Positions 1 to 8,595 of a stretch of DNA of 64,000 nucleotides are shown one piece after another. The stretch's first letter is position 1. Each line of letters starts with the position of its first letter. The DNA is taken from positions 1-64,000 of the forward strand of contig NZ_MUNZ01000085.1 in assembly GCF_002001205.1 (NCBI RefSeq), written 5' to 3'. This DNA comes from Hydrogenophaga sp. A37. GTDB lineage: Bacteria; Pseudomonadota; Gammaproteobacteria; Burkholderiales; Burkholderiaceae_C. The notes beneath the pieces are model-generated. The model searched no databases. It saw only the letters and a list, made by a program, of their open reading frames with translations, and had not been told where the DNA came from. Both the position numbers and the translations under genes were made by a program.

Positions 1-1
1 A

Positions 2-247
2 CCACCACCTGCCCGCCCAGCCGCAGCGCCCAGCGCGCCCGTGGCTGCCAGCGCTCCGGCATCGGCCCCGCCAGTTAAGGTCACCGGCGCCACCTACTCG
101 GACAACCCGGCCCATCGCATGCTGATCGTCAACGGCAAGATCGTGCTGGAAGGGCAAGACATCGAGCCGGGCCTGAAGCTGGAGGTGATCACCCCGCACA
201 GCGCCGTGCTCAACCACCAGGGCAGTCGGTTCAACATCAACTACTGA
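2..247 (+). CDS. gspB: General secretion pathway protein B (GspB), C-terminal part
   Basis: The frame is open from the left edge, so only the 3' end of the gene is present. About 20 Pro/Ala-rich residues (a typical periplasmic linker) lead into a short domain with DNPAHRMLIVNGKIVLEGQD and a final HQGSRFNINY. This is the style of the C-terminal periplasmic domain of GspB, an accessory protein of the type II secretion inner-membrane platform that works with GspA in assembling the secretin. The GTG at 41 is probably internal. A hairpin follows just before the next gene. The family call rests on the domain pattern; the N-terminal membrane segment lies outside the window. Confidence 0.72.
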   Translation, partial: PPPARPAAAPSAPVAASAPASAPPVKVTGATYSDNPAHRMLIVNGKIVLEGQDIEPGLKLEVITPHSAVLNHQGSRFNINY

Positions 248-257
248 CGACACCCGG

Positions 258-282
258 TTGAAGACCCAGTTCAGGTCTTCGA
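258..282 (+). promoter_or_regulatory. Hairpin covering the start region of the ABC ATPase gene
   Basis: GAAGACC (260-266) and GGTCTTC (274-280) are perfect inverted arms around a 7-base loop, extended by one G-U and one A-T pair. The only AGG resembling a ribosome binding site (273-275) lies in the right arm, just before the ATG at 284. There is no T-run, so a rho-independent terminator is unlikely. It may limit initiation of the downstream gene; this is inference. Confidence 0.4.
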
Positions 283-283
283 T

Positions 284-940
284 ATGCTCTCGGCTGTCAT
301 GCAAGCCACGCGCCCCGCCCATCCTCCCCCAACCCTGTCCGCCAGGGATCTCGAATTTTCTTGGCCCAATGGCGTGACCCTGTGGACACGCTTGAGCCTC
401 GACATTCCGCCTGGTGTGAGCCTGATCCAGGGCGCCGAAGGCAGCGGAAAATCCAGCTTGTTGAAGCTTCTGGCGGGCGATCTCTCGCCCCGTCAGGGCA
501 GCCTCACCATCGGAGATGTCTCGCTGGTCGCCCAGCCTCAGACCTACCGCCAGCAGGTGTTCAGGACCGACCCTCGCGGCGCAGCGCTGGACGGCTTCAC
601 GCCCAGCACATGGTTCGACGCCATGAGCCGACGTTACCCCGACTTCCGGCTGGCCGCCCTGCCCGATCTGGTGGAGGGTTTCTCGCTCAATCCCCACCTG
701 CACAAATCCATGTACATGCTGTCCACCGGCAGCCAGCGCAAGGTGTGGCTGTGCGCCGCGTTCGCTGCGTGCACCGCCGTGACGTTGCTGGACGAACCCT
801 TCGCCGCGCTGGACATGCCATCGATCCGCTTCCTCAAGCAGTGCCTGCAAGATGCCGCCCAGCACCCCACGCGCGCCTGGGTGCTGGCCGACCATGAAGC
901 GCCCGAGGGGCTGGCAATCGCCTGCACGATCCAGGTATGA
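284..940 (+). CDS. ABC transporter ATP-binding protein, no permease nearby
   Basis: A 218-residue stand-alone nucleotide-binding domain. Walker A is GAEGSGKSS near residue 50, Walker B with the catalytic Glu is VTLLDEP near 165, and the H-loop is LADHE near 203. The signature is LSTGSQRK instead of LSGGQ, so it is a divergent family member with some likeness to short CcmA-type ATPases. No permease or substrate-binding protein is adjacent. The stop overlaps the next ATG as ATGA, which suggests translational coupling to the glycosyltransferase and a role in the same pathway, perhaps export of a glycan or lipid-linked intermediate. The substrate cannot be read from the sequence. Confidence 0.8.
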   Translation: MLSAVMQATRPAHPPPTLSARDLEFSWPNGVTLWTRLSLDIPPGVSLIQGAEGSGKSSLLKLLAGDLSPRQGSLTIGDVSLVAQPQTYRQQVFRTDPRGAALDGFTPSTWFDAMSRRYPDFRLAALPDLVEGFSLNPHLHKSMYMLSTGSQRKVWLCAAFAACTAVTLLDEPFAALDMPSIRFLKQCLQDAAQHPTRAWVLADHEAPEGLAIACTIQV

Positions 941-2556
941 GCCTTAACGCGTTCCTGAAACAGCGGCCGAACGGCCTCGCGCTGTGGACCGCAGTGCTGC
1001 TGGCCCTGGGGTTGATCCTGCGTCTGCGGCAGTACCTGTTCAACCGCTCGCTGTGGCTGGACGAGGCCTATCTCGCGATCAGTTTTGTGGAGCGCGATCT
1101 CGGCGAGCTGTTGCTGCAACCCCTGGCCAACGGCCAGGCGGCGCCCTTGGGTTTTCTGCTGCTGGTCAAAACCGTGACCTCGGTGCTGGGCATGCACGAC
1201 TGGTCACTGCGCTTGGTGCCCTTGCTGGCCGGCGTTCTCAGCCTCGTTGCAGCCGTTCCGCTGGCCCGTCTGGTGCTGCCGGGAGCGCTGGCCCGGTCGG
1301 TGTTCGTGGGCTTGATGGCCTTGGCGCCGGTGCTCGTGTACTACAGCAGCGAGTTCAAGCAATACCAGGGCGACGTGCTGTGCAGCGTGCTCATCCTGTG
1401 GCTGAGCGTCCGCTTCCGGGTCGAGCAATGGCGAGCCGACGGATGGCTGCTGGCGCTTGCGGGCGCTGCCTGCATCTGGTTCTCGCACGCCAGCCTGTTT
1501 GTGCTGGCGGGGGCCGGGACGGTGCTCTGGCTGGAGATGGCCCACCGCCGGCACCGCGCGGCGTGGCTGGCGATCACGGCCGCGGGCCTGATTTGGCTGG
1601 TGAGCTTCGGCCTGAACCACACCCTGTCGCTGCGCAACCTGACGTCCAACAGCAGCCTGATCGGCTTCTGGGAAGCGGCGTACGCCCCCTTCCCGCCGCA
1701 AAGCATCGAGGACCTTCGCTGGTACTGGAACAACGCACTGGGTCTGGTCTACCTCGCCATGCGCCACACCGGTGTGGCGCACCACGGCGTCATGCCCGGG
1801 TGGTTCGATGCGCTGAATGTGGGGCTGCTCGCGCTCACGCTGCTGGGCTGCCTCGCCCTGGCGCGCCTGTCCAAACGCATGGCGGGCATGGCGCTGGTCA
1901 CGCTGATCGCGGTGCTGGCCGCGTCCGCCTTGCACCTCTACCCCTTTCGCTCGCGCCTGATTCTGTTCTTGCTGCCCTTGGTGTACCTGGCCCTCGCTGC
2001 ACTGGTACAACTGATCTGGAGCCAGGCCAACCGCTGGGTGGCCAAACCTGTGGCGATGGGCCTGGCCCTGGGCTTGATCTTCGTGATGGCCCTGCCGAGC
2101 GCGCACGTGTTTCGCCACCCTGAAAACGCTCAGAACATCAAAGGGGCCATGGGCCATGTCGCGAAGCACCGGCAGCCTGGCGATCAGGTGGTGCTCGGGT
2201 CATTGACCCACAAGGCGTTCGACTTCTACACCCCCACCTTCCAGATCGACGACCTCCCGGTGGTGATCTTCCGGGTAACGCCCAACCGCGAGCACGACGC
2301 CCGCGCCACCGTGCGGCGCATCTGCCTGGACCCGCAGGCGGGACGCAGCTGGCTGATCATCAGCCACCGCCTGAGCGATCAGACCCCCTTCCTGGAGGTG
2401 GTGAATTCGATCTCGCCCCCACTGGCTCAGTGGCAGGGCGAGGGTGCGGCCGCCTTCCTCCACGACTTTCGGTCGTCGCCGTACTGCCAGCGCTACCGCA
2501 CTGAATCCGCCACCTCGTCCGCACCCACGCCCGGCGACGCCAGCAAAAGACCCTAA
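937..2556 (+). CDS. GT-C fold glycosyltransferase (family 39 / ArnT-like membrane protein)
   Basis: A 539-residue polytopic membrane protein with about ten hydrophobic segments between residues 13 and 390 and a soluble C-terminal tail. Directly after the first segment comes RSLWLDEAYLA, the periplasmic loop with the acidic pair that GT-C enzymes of the PMT/ArnT type use for catalysis or metal binding. Such enzymes transfer a sugar from a polyprenyl-phosphate donor to lipid A, O-antigen or protein on the outer face of the inner membrane. The downstream UDP-xylose synthase, GtrB-like and GtrA-like genes would supply exactly such a donor. The acceptor is unknown. The start overlaps the ABC gene by 4 nt. 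Confidence 0.78.
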   Translation: MSLNAFLKQRPNGLALWTAVLLALGLILRLRQYLFNRSLWLDEAYLAISFVERDLGELLLQPLANGQAAPLGFLLLVKTVTSVLGMHDWSLRLVPLLAGVLSLVAAVPLARLVLPGALARSVFVGLMALAPVLVYYSSEFKQYQGDVLCSVLILWLSVRFRVEQWRADGWLLALAGAACIWFSHASLFVLAGAGTVLWLEMAHRRHRAAWLAITAAGLIWLVSFGLNHTLSLRNLTSNSSLIGFWEAAYAPFPPQSIEDLRWYWNNALGLVYLAMRHTGVAHHGVMPGWFDALNVGLLALTLLGCLALARLSKRMAGMALVTLIAVLAASALHLYPFRSRLILFLLPLVYLALAALVQLIWSQANRWVAKPVAMGLALGLIFVMALPSAHVFRHPENAQNIKGAMGHVAKHRQPGDQVVLGSLTHKAFDFYTPTFQIDDLPVVIFRVTPNREHDARATVRRICLDPQAGRSWLIISHRLSDQTPFLEVVNSISPPLAQWQGEGAAAFLHDFRSSPYCQRYRTESATSSAPTPGDASKRP

Positions 2557-2607
2557 AAACCAAGCGACAATTCAAGGCTGAGCCCCCAAGACACCCCGGA
2601 GACCCGC

Positions 2608-3557
<950 letters not shown>

Positions 3558-3561
<4 letters not shown>

Positions 3562-4508
3562 GCCTCCAGCAGCACGCCATCGTCATCGTCATGCCGGTCT
3601 ATGAAGACCTGGAGGCCAGTGGCCGCCTGTTTCAGGAGCTGGGCCAACAGTTCGGCGACCGCGTGTTCGTGGTCGCGGTGGACGACGGCTCGGTGCGCCA
3701 GCCGCTCTCGGTCGAGAGCCTGCGCCAAGCCGGCGTCGCTGGCGCGGTGCTCAAGCTGCGCCGCAACGTCGGCCATCAGCGCGCCATCGCTATTGGCCTG
3801 AGCTACGCCGCCGAACACTTGGTGCCGGGACAGCAGGTGGTGGTGATGGACTCGGACGGCGAAGACCTGCCATCCACCATCCCCGCCCTGCTCGCGCAGC
3901 TGGGCAACCCCGCGGTGGACGTGGTGGTCGCGCAGCGCAAGAGCCGTGTCGAGACCTTTCGATTCAAGGCGTTCTACCAAGTCTACAAACGCTTCTTCGG
4001 CGTGATGACCGGGCGCCCGATCAGCTTCGGCAACTTCATGGCGCTCAAGCCGGCTGCGGTCAAACGCCTGGTGGCCATGCAGGAGCTGCCGATCCACGTG
4101 GCCGCTGCGGTGCTGGCCTCGAAGCTGCGTACCGATGTCTGCCCGCTCGACCGCGGTCCGCGTTACGCCGGCCAGTCCAAGATGAACTTCGTGGGGCTGG
4201 CGCTGCACGGCTTCAAGGCGCTGATGGTGTTTGCGGAGGACGTGCTGGTGCGGGTGGGCATCGCCAGCGCCCTGATCGCCACGTTTGCGGTGGTCGGTTC
4301 GGTGGCGGCGGTGGCGCTCAAGCTGATGGGCTATTCCACGCCCGGGTGGTTCTCGCTGGTGCTGGGCATTCTGGTGCTGCTGTTCCTGCAGACCGCTGCG
4401 CTGGCCCTGATGACGCTGATGCTCACCGGCGTCATGCGCAGCGGCAGCGTGGTCACCGCCGTGGCCCACCGCGACTTCATCGACGAAGTCATCGAGACCG
4501 CGCCATGA
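3558..4508 (+). CDS. GT2 glycosyltransferase, GtrB / DPM1-like polyprenyl-phosphate sugar transferase
   Basis: 316 residues. The N-terminal two thirds are a GT-A domain: [20 protein letters not shown] at the start, VVAVDDGS near residue 40, and a DxD-like [14 protein letters not shown] near 97. Two strong membrane segments follow (about 230-252 and 265-290), the layout of GtrB, ArnC and related enzymes that move a sugar from a nucleotide to undecaprenyl phosphate at the cytoplasmic face. It is coupled by overlap to the UDP-xylose synthase, so UDP-xylose is the obvious donor candidate; this is inference. Its TGA stop is the first part of a 69-bp dispersed repeat. Confidence 0.85.
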
Positions 4509-4575
4509 GCGCCGCCCGGCCGTTCCGAAGGCGCTCAGCCCCGCAGTGCGCAGCACGGAGGCCAGTCCAGTGAGC
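4507..4575 (+). repeat. 69-bp dispersed repeat, copy 1
   Basis: This segment recurs at 63558-63626 with only six or so differences in 69 positions and no gaps. Each copy begins with the GA of the TGA stop codon of the gene before it. It contains an inverted repeat, GAGCGCC (4507-4513) with GGCGCTC further on, able to form a hairpin just past the stop. Here it fills the gap between the gtrB-like and gtrA-like genes. An ATG at 4505 opens a 22-codon frame through it, which I regard as chance. Confidence 0.8.
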
Positions 4576-4592
4576 GCGCCGAGCGTCGAGCC

Positions 4593-5003
4593 ATGAACCC
4601 CCGCGTCTCGCCCCAGCTGGTCCGTTACGTGGTCAACGGGCTCGTCGCCACCGCCGTGCACTACACCGTGCTGCGCTTCTGCCTGGAGGTGCTGCAGATG
4701 GACTCTGCGGGGCTGGCCAACATGCTGGCGGCCCCAGTGGGCATTGCGACCTCGTTTCTGGGCAACCGCTACTACGTGTTTCAACACCGGGACACAGCCA
4801 TCGTGCAGCAGGCCCTGCGATTTTTGGCCCTCTATGCCGCGATCGCCGCTTTGCACGGGGGGCTGCTCTACGCATGGACCGACCACCTGCACCTGAACTA
4901 CAGCGTCGGCTTTCTGATCGCCGTGGGTTTGCAGGTGGTGCTGGGCTACCTGGCCGGCAAGTACCTGATCTTCGGCCGACCACCGCTCAAAGACGCGCCC
5001 TGA
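4593..5003 (+). CDS. GtrA family membrane protein (putative polyprenyl-phosphate-sugar flippase)
   Basis: 136 residues with four hydrophobic segments: about 10-30, 40-58, 72-95 and 104-124. The pattern QLVRYVVNGLVATAVHYTVL at the start and FLGNRYYVFQ after the second segment are hallmarks of the GtrA/DPMS family. Members move lipid-linked sugars across the inner membrane or support the partner transferase. It follows the GtrB-like gene in the order expected for Gtr systems, separated by the repeat. The methyltransferase gene begins 6 nt after its stop. Confidence 0.85.
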   Translation: MNPRVSPQLVRYVVNGLVATAVHYTVLRFCLEVLQMDSAGLANMLAAPVGIATSFLGNRYYVFQHRDTAIVQQALRFLALYAAIAALHGGLLYAWTDHLHLNYSVGFLIAVGLQVVLGYLAGKYLIFGRPPLKDAP

Positions 5004-5009
5004 ACCCAC

Positions 5010-5750
5010 ATGCCCGACCACATTGAAACCTTCGTCTACAGCGGCAACGAACTGGAAATATTCGCGGCGGCGGTGAACTGGAAGGCCTACTGGTCGAGCC
5101 AGATTCGGCCCTATCTGGGAGAAGAGGTTCTGGAGCTGGGCGCTGGACTGGGGGCCACCGCTCGGGCCTTGAACCACAAGCCCTACCGCCGGTGGCTCGG
5201 CCTCGAACCCGACAAGGCCATGTGCGACAAGGTCCTGGCCCAGCAAGGTCGGGGCATGCCAGCGGGTCATCAGATCCGGAATGGCACCTTGGCCGATCTG
5301 GCGCCCGACGAGCGGTTCGACACCGTGCTCTACATCGACGTGCTCGAACACATTGAGGACGACCTCGCCGAACTGGAGCGGGCCTGCACACACCTGATGG
5401 CTGGTGGCCATCTCATCATCATGGCACCCGCCCACAACCGCCTCTACTCCGACTTCGACAGGAAGATCGGCCACCACCGGCGCTACGACAAGGCGATGCT
5501 TCGCGCCATCGTCCCGGCCCAGCTGAACATCAAGCAAATGCACTACCTGGACAGCGTGGGCATGCTCGCCAGTCTGGCAAACAGGCTGGTGCTAAAGTCC
5601 GACTCCCCCAGCCCGGCCCAGATCAGGCTCTGGGATTCGATCATGGTGCGCGCATCGCGCTGGGTGGATGTGATCACCGGCCACCGGCTCGGCAAGAGCA
5701 TCGTCTGCATTCTGGAAAAACCCCGCACCGACGGGTCTGCATCCTCATGA
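5010..5750 (+). CDS. Class I SAM-dependent methyltransferase
   Basis: 246 residues. Motif I is EEVLELGAGLGATARAL near residue 38, the acidic end of beta-2 is LGLEPDKAM near 62, and motif IV is DTVLYIDVLEHIEDD near 105, typical of small-molecule methyltransferases of the UbiG/Methyltransf_23 type. A basic loop with RKIGHHRRYDK and the final KSIVCILEKP resemble methyltransferases encoded in polysaccharide clusters. It starts 6 nt after gtrA and overlaps the next gene as ATGA, so it probably acts in the same glycan pathway, for example methylating a sugar. The substrate is unknown. Confidence 0.8.
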   Translation: MPDHIETFVYSGNELEIFAAAVNWKAYWSSQIRPYLGEEVLELGAGLGATARALNHKPYRRWLGLEPDKAMCDKVLAQQGRGMPAGHQIRNGTLADLAPDERFDTVLYIDVLEHIEDDLAELERACTHLMAGGHLIIMAPAHNRLYSDFDRKIGHHRRYDKAMLRAIVPAQLNIKQMHYLDSVGMLASLANRLVLKSDSPSPAQIRLWDSIMVRASRWVDVITGHRLGKSIVCILEKPRTDGSASS

Positions 5751-6343
5751 AACTCCTTCGACTCGCCCTGGCCACCCTCCTGTACGTTGTGGTCCTGTGT
5801 GGCACCTGGGTGTTCACCGTCAACTTCCTCCGCGTCGACGTGGTGTTCTACGCCGCAATCTGGTCGGCCATGGCCGCGACCCTGTTCATGGCGGTGTTGG
5901 TGGTGGTCACCCCGCTGCTGCGCGGGTTCAGCGGATTCGAGAAGTTTCAGCAGCTCATGAGCTGCTTGTTGATCGGCTACATCATGGCCATCAGCGTGCC
6001 CACGGTCATCGACCGATCACTGTCCTTCTACATTCTGGAGAAGATCCAGCAGCGCGGCGGCGGCATCCTGCACGACCGGTTTGCCGACGTCTTCACGAAG
6101 GAATACATGCACGAGCACCGTCTGGTCGACGTGCGCCTGACCGAACAGCTCGCCTCGGGCACGATCGTGATTCACAACGGCTGCGTGAAGCTGACAGACA
6201 AAGGCCAGCAGCTCGCGAACGCGAGCCGGTACTTCCGCAGCAACTTCCTGCCCAAGCAGCGCCTGCTCATGGGGCAGTACTCGTCCGACCTGGTCAACCC
6301 GTTCCGGAACAGCGCCACGGTGGTGGACTACCAGTGCCAGTGA
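5747..6343 (+). CDS. Membrane protein of unknown function, last gene of the glycan run
   Basis: 198 residues. Three hydrophobic segments (about 5-27, 33-57 and 72-90) are followed by a soluble part of about 105 residues. Within it, VDVRLTEQLASGTIVIHNGC followed by VKLTDKGQQLANASRYF has the rhythm of a winged-helix fold (LTxKG is frequent in the wing of such domains), but no DNA-binding role can be claimed for a membrane-anchored protein from this alone. It overlaps the methyltransferase by 4 nt, so it belongs to that run. I do not recognise the family. Confidence 0.65.
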   Translation: MKLLRLALATLLYVVVLCGTWVFTVNFLRVDVVFYAAIWSAMAATLFMAVLVVVTPLLRGFSGFEKFQQLMSCLLIGYIMAISVPTVIDRSLSFYILEKIQQRGGGILHDRFADVFTKEYMHEHRLVDVRLTEQLASGTIVIHNGCVKLTDKGQQLANASRYFRSNFLPKQRLLMGQYSSDLVNPFRNSATVVDYQCQ

Positions 6344-6371
6344 CCCGGCTGGCACCCGACCTCCACCGCGG

Positions 6372-7226
6372 TCAGCGGGCCGTGGTCTCGTCCACCTGAA
6401 CCGCCAGCCCCCAACCACCCGAGTTGTCCCCCAGCGCATCGTCGTTCAGGCAGAACTCCAGGGGGCCGTTGGCGTTCACGACGAATTCCGTGTGCTGCCC
6501 CTGACCCTGCACCAACTGCACCTGCCCGGCCACCGTGTTCACGACCCGCAACACCAGCGAATGGCGCCGCATCGTGGGAAACGGAAAGGCCGCAGTGACC
6601 GGGCCGGCGTTGCCTTCAGGGCCGTTGATGCACCCACCGAAGAGGCAGCCGAAATCCATGTCGGTGTTGCTCGGCAACTCATCGACGATGACCCGACTGC
6701 CGATGCGCAGATTGGCCATCTGTGGCAGGCTGCCGCAAGGCTTGTCCTGTTTTCCCGAAATCCCCAGCGTGAAGGCGGCGCTGTGCCGCGTCGACCCATC
6801 CGACAGCGTCGTGGTGTGCATCAGCCGGTATGGGGACCTGACGTCGCCCGTGCAGTTCGCCACCGAGTAGGCGCGTGTCTGTTTCGGGCCTGGCCAGCTC
6901 TGGATTGTCTGGCCGGCCACCGTGCGGGAAAAGTCGTGCGTGACGTCGATCCAGGTCTTGGAGGTGGTCGCAGCGAAATCACCCCTCATGGTCTGTGAGG
7001 TCCCTTCCCCCCAGTCGATGCCGATCGCTCCACAGTTGCCGTGCCCGCGAACTTCGAAGTAATACAGCCCGGTGTTGGACAGCCCGCACACGGTGCCCCC
7101 CGTGTCGCACGACAGCGGGGTTTGCGGAAACAGGCCCATGCCGGTGATGCCGCTGCTGCAGCCCGCCAAAGCCATGCTGGCCAACACGGCACACAGGCCG
7201 TCCATTCGTTTGAACCTTGCTGTCAT
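6372..7226 (-). CDS. Putative lipoprotein of unknown function
   Basis: 284 residues from the ATG at 7226, chosen because GGAGGAACGG directly precedes it; the frame is open further upstream but has no such site. The N-terminus is MTARFKRMDG followed by CAVLASMALAGC, a signal peptide with an LAGC lipobox and Cys at about residue 22. The mature part is rich in Gly and Thr, has several cysteines (CDTGGTVCG, GHGNCGAIGIDWGEG, FGCLFGGCINGPEG) likely to form disulfides in the periplasm, and looks mostly beta. I do not recognise a family. It is convergent with the glycan run. Confidence 0.7.
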   Translation of the reverse strand: MTARFKRMDGLCAVLASMALAGCSSGITGMGLFPQTPLSCDTGGTVCGLSNTGLYYFEVRGHGNCGAIGIDWGEGTSQTMRGDFAATTSKTWIDVTHDFSRTVAGQTIQSWPGPKQTRAYSVANCTGDVRSPYRLMHTTTLSDGSTRHSAAFTLGISGKQDKPCGSLPQMANLRIGSRVIVDELPSNTDMDFGCLFGGCINGPEGNAGPVTAAFPFPTMRRHSLVLRVVNTVAGQVQLVQGQGQHTEFVVNANGPLEFCLNDDALGDNSGGWGLAVQVDETTAR

Positions 7227-7330
7227 GCCGTTCCTCCAGATGTGAATGCCCAAACCTTGCGGCATTCTGCGTCGGCCGTCACAGCTGCTCAACCCCCGCC
7301 AGAGGGACAAGGCTCCCGAGCGGCGTGCCC

Positions 7331-8485
7331 TCAACGGTTACTGAGCCCCATGCCGCGCGAGATCACCTCTTTCATGATCTCGTTGGTGCCGCCGTAGATG
7401 CGCTGCACGCGCGCGTCCGCATAGGCTCGGGTGATCGGGTATTCCCACATGTAGCCGTAGCCGCCGTGCAACTGCACGCACTCGTCCATCACCTTGCACT
7501 GCAGGTCGCTGCACCAGTACTTGGCCATGCTGGCGGTGGCCGTGTCGAGCTTGTCCACCGCCACCAGCTCGCAGCATTTGTCCACGAACACGCGCGCCAC
7601 CTGCACCTCGGTCTGCAGCTCGGCCAGCGTGTAGCGGGTGTTCTGGTAGCTGGCGACCGGTTGGCCAAAGACCTTGCGGTCCTTCACGTACTGCACCGTC
7701 CAGTGAATGGCGGCCTGCGCTGCGGCCACCGCGCCGATGGCGATCTGCAGCCGCTCCCAGGGCAGCTGCTCCATGAGGCAAATGAAGCCCTGGCCCTCGC
7801 CGCCCAGCAGGTTCTCCGCCGGCACCTGGACGTTGTCGAAGAACAGCTCCGACGTGTCCTGCGCCTTCATGCCCAGCTTCTTCAAGCGCTTGCCCTTGTT
7901 GAAGCCCGGCATGCCCTGCTCCACCAGCAACAGGCTCGTCCCCTTGGCGCCCGCAGCCGGGTCGGTCTTGGCGACCACGATCACCAGGTCGGCGTGCCAG
8001 CCGTTGGTGATGAAGGTCTTGCTGCCGTTGAGCAGGTAGCTGCCGTCAGCCTGTTTGATCGCTGTGGACTTCACGCCCTGCAGGTCGCTGCCGGCGGCCG
8101 GCTCGCTCATGGCGATGGCGCCCACCATTTCGCCCGTGGCCAGCAACGGCAGGTACTTTTTCTTCTGCGCTTCGGTGCCGTAGTGCAGGATGTATGGCGC
8201 CACGATCTCGCTGTGCAAGCCGAAGCCGATGCCGCTCACACCCGCGCGCGCAATCTCTTCCATCTGTACCACCGAATACAGCTTGTCGGCCCCGGCGCCG
8301 CCATGTTCTTCGGGCATCGTCATGCACAGAAAGCCGTTTTCACCGGCCGCACGCCAGACGGCGCGGTCCACATAGCCCTGCTCTTCCCAGCCGTCATGGA
8401 ACGGCGTGATCTCCTTCTCCACGAAGCGGCAAAAGCTGTCGCGGAAGGCTTCGTGGTCGGTGTTGAAGAGCGTGCGTTCGATCAT
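7331..8485 (-). CDS. Acyl-CoA dehydrogenase, long-chain (LCAD) type
   Basis: 384 residues from the ATG at 8485, preceded by AAAGGTGA. All three ACAD domains are present: helical N-terminus, beta domain with AIAMSEPAAGSDLQG near 123-137, and C-terminal helices. The C-terminus (VQLHGGYGYMWEYP, IYGGTNEIMKE) closely follows mitochondrial LCAD. Gly365 stands where medium-chain enzymes carry the catalytic Glu, while Glu244 in LPWERLQIAI occupies the alternative catalytic position used by LCAD and isovaleryl-CoA dehydrogenase. It makes trans-2-enoyl-CoA, transferring electrons to ETF. It is divergent from the thiolase/FadB genes, with a small palindrome between the two promoters. Confidence 0.9.
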   Translation of the reverse strand: MIERTLFNTDHEAFRDSFCRFVEKEITPFHDGWEEQGYVDRAVWRAAGENGFLCMTMPEEHGGAGADKLYSVVQMEEIARAGVSGIGFGLHSEIVAPYILHYGTEAQKKKYLPLLATGEMVGAIAMSEPAAGSDLQGVKSTAIKQADGSYLLNGSKTFITNGWHADLVIVVAKTDPAAGAKGTSLLLVEQGMPGFNKGKRLKKLGMKAQDTSELFFDNVQVPAENLLGGEGQGFICLMEQLPWERLQIAIGAVAAAQAAIHWTVQYVKDRKVFGQPVASYQNTRYTLAELQTEVQVARVFVDKCCELVAVDKLDTATASMAKYWCSDLQCKVMDECVQLHGGYGYMWEYPITRAYADARVQRIYGGTNEIMKEVISRGMGLSNR

Positions 8486-8515
8486 GGCTGTCACCTTTCG
8501 GACTGCGAGTGTTGA

Positions 8516-8551
8516 TTTATACAAAGCATCTGCTTGGCAAAAGTCTATACT
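8516..8551. promoter_or_regulatory. Divergent promoter region of the fad genes with a palindrome
   Basis: Between the acyl-CoA dehydrogenase (start 8485, minus) and the thiolase (start 8596, plus) lie two -10-like boxes facing away from each other: TATAAA read on the minus strand (8516-8521) and TATACT on the plus strand (8546-8551). Between them sits AAGCA-TC-TGCTT (8524-8535). A dimeric repressor bound there would block both promoters. The -35 boxes are weak, so the promoter calls are tentative. Confidence 0.4.
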
Positions 8552-8595
8552 GATCCGATGGGCAGGAACACCCGCCCTTTCCCTTAGGAGACACC

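Noticed and set aside
4505-4573. A 22-codon peptide starting with an ATGA overlap inside the repeat
   Set aside because: The second repeat copy lacks the ATG, so the reading frame is not kept as a gene.
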